DNA of 64,000 bases, from the NCBI RefSeq assembly GCF_030068605.1, contig NZ_JASJOU010000009.1:124001-188000 (forward strand). Direction: 5' to 3'. The first letter of the stretch is position 1. Each line of letters begins with the position of its first letter. Below the pieces are notes generated by a model. The model saw only the letters and a list, made by a program, of their open reading frames with translations, had not been told where the DNA came from and did no database searches. The position numbers and the translations under genes were made by a program. Source of the stretch: Xanthocytophaga agilis (lineage in GTDB: Bacteria > Bacteroidota > Bacteroidia > Cytophagales > 172606-1). Of the stretch, positions 1 to 8,790 are shown one piece after another.

Positions 1-2070
1 ATAGATATTGATAGTGCTCAACTCTTACTGAAACAAGCTAGTATAGTAAGTGATAAACTCAACTATATACAGGGTAAAGGCACTGTCCTATGGCTACAAG
101 GAGAAATCTTTCATGAACAAAAACAACTGGATAAGGCAAGAAAGAAAGCCCAGGAGGCACTACTATATTCGCAAAAAAATCACCTAAAGGAGCAGGAAGC
201 AGATTCTTATATGTCCTTAGCTTCTTTTTACACTATTGAAGGAGAAGACCTTCTGAAAAAAATCAACTATTATCGTAGCAGTGTCTTACTATTGGAATCA
301 ACTCAACTAAGATTAAAGACTGCAAAAGCACTGGAATATCTTGGGGACCTCTACAATGTGAAGGAAGATTTTGACTCTTCATTGTTTTATCTACATAAAG
401 CCCTTGCTACTTTTAAAGCAATCGAACACAAGAAGATTCAGGGATTATATAGCTTACTGGGTTATGTATATGGTCACAAAGGCAATCATGTACTTTCATT
501 AAAATATGGATTGATGGCCTTAAAAGCAGCTGAAAATGATCATGATACCAGTCCCCAACTTTTCACTATTTATCATCGTATTGCACTGTCATATTATATA
601 CTGCATAACAATGAATCTGCATACACTTTCTTTGAGAAAGCAGTAGATGTTGCTACCAGATATAAGGATACAGCTGCGATTACACAAATTAAAATTAATG
701 AAATCACCTTTTTACGAAGAATAAAAAAGACCAAAGAGTCACTAGCCATACTGCATAAACTAGTAACAGATTATCCCTCTAAAGAATCCTCAGTAAAAAT
801 AGCAGCATATTATACATTTGCTCAACTCTATCTGGATGAGCAAAAGCCAGCAGAAGCGGAAAAATACATAAATCAATTACTTGCTTACAGAAAGATGATG
901 CCTGATCTGGGGACTGCGGGTCCGTTCATCTATAAAGCAACCATCCGATTTTATTTTGAAGCAACTCAATACGAAAAGACCTATGAATATCTCAATGCCT
1001 ATCATGCCTTCCTGGAAGCAAGAGAAAGTAATAAGGAACTGATGGCAGATAAGGAGTTATATTGGGCAAAAACTGATTCCTCAACAGGCAAATACCTATC
1101 TGCACTCAGACATTTTCAATTATACAAAACACTTACCGATTCTATCCATAGCGAAGAGAAAGAAAAACAACTGGCCGCATTACAACTACAATATGACCTG
1201 GACAATAAAGAAAAAGACATACAATTACTCAGAAAAGAAGGAATTATTCAGAATGCTACCATACAAAAGGAGAAGGTAACCAAAAACATCGTTATTGGAG
1301 GTTCTGTCATGCTTTTGCTGCTACTGGGATTGAGTTACAACCGATATCGGCTCAAACAACACAGCAATCTTCAACTACAAATCAAACAGGCAGAGATTAA
1401 TGAACAGAATGAGCTTTTGAAAAAACTACTGTCAGAAAAAGAATGGCTGCTCAAAGAAATCCATCACCGGGTAAAAAATAATCTCCAGATTGTAATTAGC
1501 CTGCTAAATACGCAATCGGCCTATCTCAATAATGAAGATGCCCTCCAGGCCATTCGCAACAGTCAGCACCGTATGTATGCCATGTCTCTTATTCATCAGA
1601 AGCTATATCAGTCCGAAAATATGGCTTCTATAGATATGCACTGGTATATACAGGAATTAGTATTATACATGCAGGAATGTTTCAGTATCCATAGCAAGAT
1701 TCATTTTATACTGGACACTGACTCCATTCAGATAGATGTAGTACAAGCTGTGCCATTAGGACTAATCGTAAATGAAGCTGTAACTAATACTATTAAGTAT
1801 GCATTTCCAGATCAGAAGCGTGGAGAGGTTCGAATTTCGCTTAAAACAACTAACCCGTCCCTTTGTCAGCTTACCATTAAAGACAATGGCATTGGACTTC
1901 CAGCCGGCCTCGATATAGAAAACACAGAATCTCTGGGCATGAGCCTTATGCGTGGACTGACTCAACAGTTGGGAGGAACATTTCAGGTAAATTCCCGGAA
2001 CGGGGTAGCCTTACAAATCACTTTTGAAATCAATCGGGAACTGGAACATGGGGGGAATCAGCCTATTTAG
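1..2070 (+). CDS. TPR-containing sensor histidine kinase (HisKA_2 type), 5' end outside window
   Basis: The reading frame is open from base 1, so the first in-frame ATG (211) is internal and the gene starts to the left of the window. The first ~1200 bases encode helical repeats of TPR type. They are followed by a short coiled coil, one membrane segment (about 1285-1345) and a second coiled coil. The kinase core has a HisKA_2 phosphoacceptor box (KEIHHRVKNNLQI, about 1455-1490) and a HATPase_c domain with N-box NEAVTNTIKYAF and DNGIGLP. This is the family layout in which TPRs form the sensory part. The stop lies 8 bases before an NtrC-type response regulator gene, so the two very likely form one operon and a cognate pair. 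The signal is unknown. The domain calls are firm; the pairing is inferred from adjacency. Confidence 0.93.
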   Translation: MDIDSAQLLLKQASIVSDKLNYIQGKGTVLWLQGEIFHEQKQLDKARKKAQEALLYSQKNHLKEQEADSYMSLASFYTIEGEDLLKKINYYRSSVLLLESTQLRLKTAKALEYLGDLYNVKEDFDSSLFYLHKALATFKAIEHKKIQGLYSLLGYVYGHKGNHVLSLKYGLMALKAAENDHDTSPQLFTIYHRIALSYYILHNNESAYTFFEKAVDVATRYKDTAAITQIKINEITFLRRIKKTKESLAILHKLVTDYPSKESSVKIAAYYTFAQLYLDEQKPAEAEKYINQLLAYRKMMPDLGTAGPFIYKATIRFYFEATQYEKTYEYLNAYHAFLEARESNKELMADKELYWAKTDSSTGKYLSALRHFQLYKTLTDSIHSEEKEKQLAALQLQYDLDNKEKDIQLLRKEGIIQNATIQKEKVTKNIVIGGSVMLLLLLGLSYNRYRLKQHSNLQLQIKQAEINEQNELLKKLLSEKEWLLKEIHHRVKNNLQIVISLLNTQSAYLNNEDALQAIRNSQHRMYAMSLIHQKLYQSENMASIDMHWYIQELVLYMQECFSIHSKIHFILDTDSIQIDVVQAVPLGLIVNEAVTNTIKYAFPDQKRGEVRISLKTTNPSLCQLTIKDNGIGLPAGLDIENTESLGMSLMRGLTQQLGGTFQVNSRNGVALQITFEINRELEHGGNQPI

Positions 2071-2078
2071 TCAGTAAA

Positions 2079-3437
2079 ATGAAAAAGAAAGAAAAGATAT
2101 TAATTGTAGAAGATGAGTTTATTGTTGCCAATGATCTCCGCCTGATTCTCCAGAAAGCAGGATATGAAACCAGTGGAATTGCCTCATCTGTTGAACAGGC
2201 ACAGAAACTGATTGATCAGAAAAAACCGGATTGGGTATTACTGGATATTATATTGAAAGGTCAACTGACAGGCATTGACCTGGCCAGAGACCTAAAACAA
2301 AAAAATATTCCTTTTCTCTATATATCTGCCAATACCAACCAATCTATACTGGAAAAAGTAAAAGAAACGAAACCATATGGCTTTCTGGTAAAACCTTTTC
2401 GGGAACGGGACCTGCTGGTGATGCTTGAGATAGCACGCTATCGATACACTATAGAAATAGAACCAACAGCCTCTTCTCTCTCTGAAAATTTATCTATTGA
2501 AGGGATTATAGGGACTAGTCCATCCTTTATGAATAGCCTTGAAAAAGTTAGAATAGTTGCCCCTACAGATACATCTGTACTCATCCTGGGTGAATCTGGA
2601 ACAGGTAAGGAACGTATTGCACAAGTAGTACACCAGCGATCGGCTCGCAGTTCGAAACCCATGATTACTATCAATTGCGGAGCATTACCCATATCATTAA
2701 TAGAGAGCGAATTATTTGGTCATGAGAAGGGAAGCTTTACAGGAGCAGTAAATCGTCGGATTGGTAAATTTGAATTAGCTAACCAGAGCACTATCTTTCT
2801 GGATGAGGTTGGGGAGTTGCCACCAGAGGTGCAGGTTAAGTTACTGCGTGTCTTACAGGAGAAGGAAATAGAGCGTATTGGAGGAGATGCTACGATCAAG
2901 GTAGATGTACGGATTATAGCAGCAACGAATCGTAATTTAGAGAAGGAAGTAGCGGAGGGTCGTTTTCGGTTGGATTTATATTATCGGTTGAATGTATTTC
3001 CGATTACTCTTCCACCTTTGCGAGAACGCAGAGAGGATATTCCACTTCTGGCAGAATACTTTCTCGAAAAGTTTAGTGCAAAAACCGGGAAAAGAATTGA
3101 TACAATTTCTCCTCAGGCCGTGAATCAGTTAAACAACTATTCATGGCCCGGCAATATTCGTGAATTGGAACACCTAATGGAACGTAGTGTATTACTTGCC
3201 ACTGGATCACAGATCGAAGAAATCCCCTTACCAGCAGTCTCTTTTCTTCCATCACAGGAACAGCCTACTCACATAAAGACTATGGACGAGATGGAACGGG
3301 ACCATATTCTGAATGCACTAAAAATCTGCGGAGGAAAGGTATTTGGACTGGGAGGAGCTGCAGAAATATTAAATCTTCCGCCAGCAACATTATATTCCAA
3401 AATGAAAAAGTTAGGAATAAAACAAGGATATAAATAA
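2079..3437 (+). CDS. Sigma-54-dependent response regulator (REC-AAA+-Fis HTH)
   Basis: NtrC-class activator of 452 residues. An N-terminal receiver domain (residues ~5-118; phosphoacceptor Asp in WVLLDI, Lys in LVKPF) is followed by an AAA+ domain (~140-370) with Walker A GESGTGKE, Walker [12 protein letters not shown] and the sigma-54 contact loop GSFTGA, a Ser variant of GAFTGA. A C-terminal Fis-type helix-turn-helix (~400-450) includes GAAEILNLPPATLYSKMKKLGI. It lies 8 bases behind the histidine kinase gene, so phosphorylation by that kinase is the likely input. It should activate promoters with a -24/-12 element; the only good candidate seen here is at 10691-10705, ahead of an ABC permease. 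About 360 bases of the AAA+ region are nearly identical to the facing gene at 3881-6031. Confidence 0.95.
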   Translation: MKKKEKILIVEDEFIVANDLRLILQKAGYETSGIASSVEQAQKLIDQKKPDWVLLDIILKGQLTGIDLARDLKQKNIPFLYISANTNQSILEKVKETKPYGFLVKPFRERDLLVMLEIARYRYTIEIEPTASSLSENLSIEGIIGTSPSFMNSLEKVRIVAPTDTSVLILGESGTGKERIAQVVHQRSARSSKPMITINCGALPISLIESELFGHEKGSFTGAVNRRIGKFELANQSTIFLDEVGELPPEVQVKLLRVLQEKEIERIGGDATIKVDVRIIAATNRNLEKEVAEGRFRLDLYYRLNVFPITLPPLRERREDIPLLAEYFLEKFSAKTGKRIDTISPQAVNQLNNYSWPGNIRELEHLMERSVLLATGSQIEEIPLPAVSFLPSQEQPTHIKTMDEMERDHILNALKICGGKVFGLGGAAEILNLPPATLYSKMKKLGIKQGYK

Positions 3438-3880
3438 AAGGAAGTGAACTCAAGTTTCAGAAAAGCAATAAATAAAATCGACAAAAAGAGAGATGCTTCC
3501 TTTAATCGTGGCAGGTGGTGTAAGTGCATTAATACCCCTCCTGCTGCGAGGCCAGTCTCTTACCTCATCCATATCCTTTTAATTTTCAAGTCCTTAGCTT
3601 TTCATTTCTCAACCCCTTTTGTCCTCCTGAAAAGATCTCGTGACAAGACCGGCGGCTTTTCCGACTGGAGAATATTCTTTCACTCATATACCAATCATGT
3701 CTCTATTTGTCACGAGGTCCTTTCAGGAGGACAGCGAGGAGGTGCGTTTCTTTCAGTGAGAGGTTTTCTAGGGTGTTTTTTATCTATAGACCTTTTTTCA
3801 GAAAAACATGAGACATAAGAAACAGAAAGAGAGCTAGAAAAAGAACAAACAAGCCATTCAAAATTTAGGATGGCACATGT
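3438..3880. other. Intergenic region between convergent genes; no supported gene
   Basis: An open frame of 124 codons at 3444-3818 has no recognisable domain and runs through an inverted repeat, so I do not call it a gene. The region's notable content is the inverted-repeat element at 3621-3732. Confidence 0.7.
3621..3732. repeat. Inverted-repeat element, 26-bp arms (24 of 26 matching)
   Basis: The left arm at 3621-3646 begins GTCCTCCTGAAAAGATCTCG. The right arm at 3707-3732 is its reverse complement with two mismatches and contains TTGTCACGAG and TTTCAGGAGGAC. The arms enclose a 60-base spacer. The right-arm words CTATTTGTCAC and CCTTTCAGGAGGAC recur at 22666-22737 in another intergenic region, so this looks like a dispersed genomic element rather than a plain terminator. 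Confidence 0.7.
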
Positions 3881-6031
3881 TTATCGTTGTTCTTCCACAA
3901 AGTGTTCTTTCCTGATTCCAAGCTTTTGCATTTTTGATAGCAGTGTTGTAGAAGGAAGTCCCAGTCTGATAGCAGCACCATGTGGGCCTGAAATACGGCC
4001 GTTGCACACTTTTACAACATGAAGTATGTATTCACGCTCTATTTCCTGTAAAGGTTTTATCTGTGTAAAATCTGTGTTTATACCCGTAGCCTCAGGCATA
4101 ATTCTAGGAAGATCCATTTGTTTTATAACAAAGTCATTTGTGAGCAATACGGTTCTTTCCATCATATGCTCCAGTTCACGTACATTACCAGGCCAGGGAT
4201 AGAACACCATAGATTCGATTACTTTCTTTGCAATACCTGTAATACGTTTTCCTGCCTTTTTCGCATAACGTGCCATAAAATATTCTGCCAGAAGTGGAAT
4301 ATCCTCTCTGCGTTCTCTCAGAGGCGGAAGAGTAATCGGAAATACATTCAACCGATAATACAAATCCAACCGAAAACGACCCTCCGCTACTTCCTTCTCT
4401 AAATTACGATTCGTTGCTGCTATAATCCGTACATCTACCTTGATCGTAGCATCTCCTCCAATACGCTCTATTTCCTTCTCCTGTAAGACACGCAGTAACT
4501 TAACCTGCACCTCTGGTGGCAACTCCCCAACCTCATCCAGAAAGATAGTACTCTGGTTAGCTTGCTCAAACTTACCAATCCGGCGATTTACTGCTCCTGT
4601 AAAGCTTCCCTTCTCATGACCGAATAACTCGCTCTCTATTAACGTTAGTGGCAGTGCAGCACAATTCACTTTAATTATTTGCTTATCTCTCCGGGAAGAA
4701 GCAGTATGGATAGCTTTGGCTATCATCTCTTTACCTGTTCCAGATTCACCCAGCAGCAAAACGGTTGCCGTTGAATCTGCAACCTGAGAAACTAGTGTAT
4801 ATACTTGCTGCATTTGTGCACTGTTTCCAATAATTTCAGAGAACTTGCAGATAGTGTTGGCTTCTTGCTGAAGATAAATATTCTCTTCTAGCTGAAGATA
4901 AATATTCTCTTCTAGTTGTTCTTTATAGCGACAGATCTCTACCAATTGATTCTCGATTCGTTCATTGGCCATTATATTGGCTAGCATACCAGCCAGTTGA
5001 GCCGCAATACTTATCATCAGGCCATATTGCTCTTCCTGAAATATCTTTTTATTCTCTGCCAACAATGTAATTATACCCATCCTACGATTTCCATAGATAA
5101 GCCTCATGGCCATACATCCATCTACTCCTTCTCTGACTAATGAATGTCCATAGTCCGAAAGTTTATCTTTGGCATTGAGTTCATGCACAGAAAAAATGAC
5201 AGGCTTTTCTGATTCCAGTATTCTAGCCAATATACATTCAGAATCAACAGAGGAAATGTGTGCAAGCTTTTGATTGAAGATTTCCGGAATACTATAAATA
5301 GTCGCATCCTTACAGAAAAACATTTCTTTAAGTTGCTGAGTCGCTACTTCCAGCAAATCTTTTTTGGAACGGATCGCCGCAATTTCCTGACTAAAGGATA
5401 ACAAAAGTCTCTTTTCCCTCTCTCTTCGTTCAATTTCCTCACTGGCTAAAATACCTGCAACTGTAAAAGCAATGGAATAAGACATTGCCTGCAACAGATT
5501 AAGTACAGTGGGATCAAGTTTATTCGTGTCTTTACAAAGCAGAAATAAGACTCCCACTTCCTCTTTTCGTACACGTAGAGGTACTGTAACAATCAGGTTG
5601 ATCCCTTTTTGATATTTATTCTTTATATAAGAAGGCACAACCTGCCCGGTTTGATGTATTTCTTCCAGATCAAACTGTAGTATTTGTTGGGCACGAAGTA
5701 CAATGGGAAAAAAACCATCCTCTATGGGGTATCCTTCATTGGATTCAGCTGACACAGAATAAAAAAAGGTACGATGGCGTGTATTCCCATCAATCAGAGT
5801 ACAGACCAGAAAATCTTCATAGGACAACAACTGCTTTAGATAAGAGTGCATGGTTGCCACAAATTCTCTTTTACTCTGCACAGCAGCCATATCCTGAGAA
5901 AATCTAAGTAGAAAAGAAGCAGAAACTTCCTTTGGTAGTTGTATCTTCAATACCTCTCTTTTTCGGATATGAGATTCAGAAGCAATAGATAGCTCTGAAC
6001 CATCAGTAAGGCTGATAGCTTTTTCTTTCAT
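3881..6031 (-). CDS. GAF-domain sigma-54-dependent transcriptional activator
   Basis: A 716-residue protein with no receiver domain. Two GAF-like sensory domains (residues ~40-200 and ~215-365) precede a coiled-coil linker, an AAA+ domain (~393-625; GESGTGKE near residue 427, [16 protein letters not shown]) and a C-terminal Fis-type HTH ([22 protein letters not shown]). This is the NifA/FhlA-like layout, in which a small molecule or a partner protein acts through the GAF domains. The linker carries an exact 24-bp tandem duplication (4867-4914) that repeats LQLEENIY. The AAA+ DNA is nearly identical to that of the response regulator at 2079-3437. The gene is convergent with that operon and is transcribed alone. 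Confidence 0.93.
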   Translation of the reverse strand: MKEKAISLTDGSELSIASESHIRKREVLKIQLPKEVSASFLLRFSQDMAAVQSKREFVATMHSYLKQLLSYEDFLVCTLIDGNTRHRTFFYSVSAESNEGYPIEDGFFPIVLRAQQILQFDLEEIHQTGQVVPSYIKNKYQKGINLIVTVPLRVRKEEVGVLFLLCKDTNKLDPTVLNLLQAMSYSIAFTVAGILASEEIERREREKRLLLSFSQEIAAIRSKKDLLEVATQQLKEMFFCKDATIYSIPEIFNQKLAHISSVDSECILARILESEKPVIFSVHELNAKDKLSDYGHSLVREGVDGCMAMRLIYGNRRMGIITLLAENKKIFQEEQYGLMISIAAQLAGMLANIMANERIENQLVEICRYKEQLEENIYLQLEENIYLQQEANTICKFSEIIGNSAQMQQVYTLVSQVADSTATVLLLGESGTGKEMIAKAIHTASSRRDKQIIKVNCAALPLTLIESELFGHEKGSFTGAVNRRIGKFEQANQSTIFLDEVGELPPEVQVKLLRVLQEKEIERIGGDATIKVDVRIIAATNRNLEKEVAEGRFRLDLYYRLNVFPITLPPLRERREDIPLLAEYFMARYAKKAGKRITGIAKKVIESMVFYPWPGNVRELEHMMERTVLLTNDFVIKQMDLPRIMPEATGINTDFTQIKPLQEIEREYILHVVKVCNGRISGPHGAAIRLGLPSTTLLSKMQKLGIRKEHFVEEQR
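4867..4914 (-). repeat. Exact 24-bp tandem duplication inside the GAF-activator linker
   Basis: Two adjacent identical 24-mers (4867-4890 and 4891-4914) add eight residues, seen as [16 protein letters not shown] in the protein. The frame is kept. Confidence 0.95.
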
Positions 6032-6409
6032 GTTTTTGTGTGGTCTATGGAAGATAAAAAAATAAATGGTGTCCCTACCTGCAATGTAGTTGTACTTTAC
6101 GAGAACAGGGATTGAATAGATGCATAGGAAAACAGATTCTTACTATATACAATCTTCTTCTTTTTTTATTTATAATTCAGTCATTTCTGGCTCTATGCAT
6201 TTATGTCTAACTTGTAATATACAAATAAATGTCAATATGACGCAATATAGGTATACAATCTCGCTACAAGAATGAGACAGACGCATAAAAATACGATATA
6301 TCGTAGTTCCTAAATAACCCTTATCACAAAAAAACAATGACTATCAATATATTACACGTATAGGCATAAAATTTGAGTTATTCATATACATAGTTTCAAC
6401 CTATTTACG
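6032..6409. other. Divergent intergenic region with a 14-bp palindrome
   Basis: This 378-base AT-rich region must hold the promoters of the activator gene (-) and the small gene at 6410 (+). The only distinct motif is the perfect palindrome TACGATATATCGTA at 6292-6305, a possible operator. I could not place -33/-7 boxes with confidence. Confidence 0.5.
6292..6305. promoter_or_regulatory. 14-bp perfect palindrome, possible operator
   Basis: TACGATATATCGTA equals its own reverse complement and lies 105 bases upstream of the gene at 6410. AT-rich palindromes can arise by chance, so the regulatory role is inference only. Confidence 0.3.
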
Positions 6410-6733
6410 ATGATGGATCAACAAAATACTTCCCCTGCTTTTGATACCATGACAGAAGCATTGACCTGGCTTAAACAGGCAGGTTATGAACACGATTTCA
6501 ATCTAGATACTGATTGTATACGATTTGGTGAAAACCATCAGAAACTTACGCCTGCCGACTTTCAGATTGATAAGGTATTTCGTTTTGAAGGACAAACAGA
6601 TCCTGGAGATGAGAATATTATTTACGCCATATCAGCGAAAGAAGATACTATAAAAGGTACTCTTATTAATGCATTTGGAGTCTATTCAGATCCTGTCTCA
6701 GATGAAATGATAAAAAAATTGTCGACACATTAA
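6410..6733 (+). CDS. Small conserved Bacteroidota protein (family often labelled phosphoribosylpyrophosphate synthetase)
   Basis: A 107-residue soluble protein. It matches, from memory, a small Bacteroidota family with the pattern TMTEAL..L...GY.HDFNL near the N-terminus, then FEG..DP.DE..IYAI and KGTL..AFG.Y.D. Databases often name that family phosphoribosylpyrophosphate synthetase, but it is far too short for that enzyme (about 310 residues) and I see no PRPP loop, so the name should not be carried over. The function is unknown. ATGATG at 6410 gives two possible starts one codon apart. The gene stands alone, divergent from the GAF activator and followed by a hairpin at 6738-6771. Confidence 0.8.
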   Translation: MMDQQNTSPAFDTMTEALTWLKQAGYEHDFNLDTDCIRFGENHQKLTPADFQIDKVFRFEGQTDPGDENIIYAISAKEDTIKGTLINAFGVYSDPVSDEMIKKLSTH

Positions 6734-6737
6734 TAAT

Positions 6738-6771
6738 CTATCCAAACCTTTACAGAAAAGGGTTTGGATAG
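6738..6771. terminator. Hairpin between convergent genes
   Basis: CTATCCAAACC (6738-6748) pairs exactly with GGTTTGGATAG (6761-6771). It lies between the stops at 6733 (+) and 6814 (-). Neither side has a strong T run, so termination is likely but not certain. Confidence 0.5.
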
Positions 6772-6813
6772 ACTCATACTACCAGAAACTGGCAGCTAAC
6801 AGAAACCTTTACA

Positions 6814-7560
6814 TCAAGCCATTTTTAGCTTTCGAATTTGTTTGGAGCTTATCCAATACAAAACAAAGCCTGAAATAATAGTAAGCAAACCCAGGATCGA
6901 AAATAACTGTAAAGCCCAGTTGCCTATATTGTCTCTGCTCTGGTAATCCATTGTATGTAACATCCAGAGAAAATCAAAAACACGCCACTTGTTATTGCGG
7001 AACTTTTGCACGGTGCCTAATTCGGCGGCAACATATACTGTAGTTTGTGAAGGATGATCAAAGGTAATGGCGTAGGCAGGCAGGGGTTGTTCCCTGTATT
7101 CGTGATGGCCGTTTGTTGTAGTCAGGTATTCAACTGCAACCACAGATGCAGGCATAGTAAACTGTCGTTGAGCTACCTGTATCGCTTCTTCTTTTGAAAG
7201 AGGGCTTCGTAACTTCCCTGTTAATGCATCTGCCAGATAGGTCTTTGCTTGATGTGTGCCATGTGCCTGGCATTTGATCTGATAGACAGGTTTGCCTAGT
7301 ATCTGAATAAGAGAAAGTGAAGTAACAGAATCGACGGGACGAACGTTGCGAAGATTTTGCAAGGCCAGTACCGGAGACACGATTGCCCCATTAACAGGTA
7401 CCGGAGAAGCGGCTTTCCGTTGATGATCCCCGTGCACCTCGTCCATATCAGACCAACTGAAGTAAAGTCCGCCAATGGTCCAGAACAAGAATTGAATGCC
7501 TAATACAAGACCCAGATACCGATGTAGCTTGCGAGTAAGAAAGTGAAAAGATCGTTTCAT
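6814..7560 (-). CDS. PepSY-associated membrane protein
   Basis: A 248-residue protein with an N-terminal membrane segment after RKLHRYLGLVLG, the His-containing start typical of PepSY-associated TM proteins. A periplasmic PepSY-like region follows (residues ~50-190, including EEAIQVAQRQF), and a second membrane helix lies near the C-terminus (IGNWALQLFSILGLLTIISG) before a basic tail. Relatives are often linked to iron or heme uptake and ferric reduction; nothing here shows the substrate. It lies 84 bases downstream of the phosphodiester glycosidase-like gene on the same strand and may be co-transcribed with it. Confidence 0.85.
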   Translation of the reverse strand: MKRSFHFLTRKLHRYLGLVLGIQFLFWTIGGLYFSWSDMDEVHGDHQRKAASPVPVNGAIVSPVLALQNLRNVRPVDSVTSLSLIQILGKPVYQIKCQAHGTHQAKTYLADALTGKLRSPLSKEEAIQVAQRQFTMPASVVAVEYLTTTNGHHEYREQPLPAYAITFDHPSQTTVYVAAELGTVQKFRNNKWRVFDFLWMLHTMDYQSRDNIGNWALQLFSILGLLTIISGFVLYWISSKQIRKLKMA

Positions 7561-7644
7561 GTATAAAGTACTACCATTTGATAAGAAGTGCTAAGTCTAC
7601 AATTGTACCACCAGGATTTTGTGTACAGTTTAGTGGGCAAAGTC

Positions 7645-8496
7645 TCAGGGTTTCTTTCGTATTCCCACAATGTTAGGCAGCTTCCAGAAATGATCGTTCC
7701 CATCATTTTCGTTAAAGCCCGTTTCATAGCTACCAAATCGCTGCACGGTTTTGCTCCCTGAAGATACATACAGGGATGCTTCCGGACCTCCTTCCAGATA
7801 AATCAGTGTTTTTAAGTTTAAAGGTAGTTGCTGTAACATACTAATAAACTCATACATAGTATAAGGGGATCGGGAGTGAATAAATAATGCATTTCCTGCT
7901 TTGTCCATTCCCATCACACAAACACTCCATTTCTTTTTATCCTTTTGCCAGCGTATTTGCTGTTTACAGTCTATCATACGAATACCCTGAATCAGGCAAT
8001 TGTATTTGGCTTTCAGGTTGGCAAAAGTTTCGCAATTCTGAATATCTGCAATCTGAAAAGCGGGCATTGATTTGCCTTTTGGACTAAAACAGATTACTGT
8101 TTTATCGTTTGTCATTTTGCTGCTATTCACATGATCAAAGCTTTTCATATACCCTCTGTTACACATAAATGTATGATCAGGCTGTGTAGGGTCATTTCCA
8201 TCAAACATACCTGCATTAATAGCTGCTATAAACTTCTTTTGCTTGCACCATTCGGCCAGGGTGTGGGTAATACGCTTATTTTTAGGATCGGTAGCACACT
8301 CCAGAAAAAACTCATAGCTCTTAGGATCAATCCTGAGTACAGTAATCTTTGAATCCCCATAAATGGATTTGACAGGAGCAGCCAGCTCAGCATAGTCCAA
8401 ACCTTTATCCAACATAGTCCAGGTATTTTCCCTCTGGGCAAAAGAACCTACAATAAGCAAAAGAAGTAAAAGAGAAGTAGTCCTCAGAAAAAGCAT
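7645..8496 (-). CDS. Secreted phosphodiester glycosidase-like protein (NAGPA/DUF2233 family)
   Basis: 283 residues with a signal peptide (LLLLLIVGSFAQ). The body resembles the NAGPA domain of the uncovering-enzyme family: FIAAINAGMFDG (the usual AINAGYF/MF motif), MGMDKAGNALFIHSRSPYT, and near the C-terminus LIYLEGGPEASLYV in place of the common NLDGG motif. Family members act on sugar phosphodiesters outside the cytoplasm; the natural substrate here is unknown. Glu replaces the usual Asp in the LDGG position. The gene is followed by the PepSY gene on the same strand and is divergent from the DUF1349 gene. Confidence 0.85.
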   Translation of the reverse strand: MLFLRTTSLLLLLLIVGSFAQRENTWTMLDKGLDYAELAAPVKSIYGDSKITVLRIDPKSYEFFLECATDPKNKRITHTLAEWCKQKKFIAAINAGMFDGNDPTQPDHTFMCNRGYMKSFDHVNSSKMTNDKTVICFSPKGKSMPAFQIADIQNCETFANLKAKYNCLIQGIRMIDCKQQIRWQKDKKKWSVCVMGMDKAGNALFIHSRSPYTMYEFISMLQQLPLNLKTLIYLEGGPEASLYVSSGSKTVQRFGSYETGFNENDGNDHFWKLPNIVGIRKKP

Positions 8497-8790
8497 AGTA
8501 TAGAGTCTATAATGTTAATTACAACCATATTTCTCAACCATTCACTTTTTATAGAAAAAATCAGAAAACGAATGACTTTTCACAAAAAACAAACTTATTA
8601 ATTGTCAAATACACAATAAAACAACCTATTTCTGCTTTTTTTTGCAAAAAAACTAGTCATTCACTCAAAAATCTATCATCCATTGTCAAAAACTTTACCT
8701 ATGTTTGTCAACCTTCTAATCGAAGGGTTTTGTACCCTCCCAATTAGGGTATAAGAGATAGATCACACTCACTTACAACACATCTTTTTT

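Noticed and set aside
2739-2756. GSFTGA in place of GAFTGA as a functional defect
   Set aside because: Both activators carry the Ser form with an otherwise intact AAA+ core, and the Thr-Gly-Ala part is kept, so it is likely a tolerated variant.
3444-3818. 124-codon + frame in the convergent intergenic region
   Set aside because: It runs through the inverted-repeat element and has no domain, signal or normal composition; a chance frame is more likely.
3870-3886. TGGCACATGTTTATC as a sigma-54 promoter
   Set aside because: The -12 GC doublet is missing, and it sits at the 3' end of a minus-strand gene.
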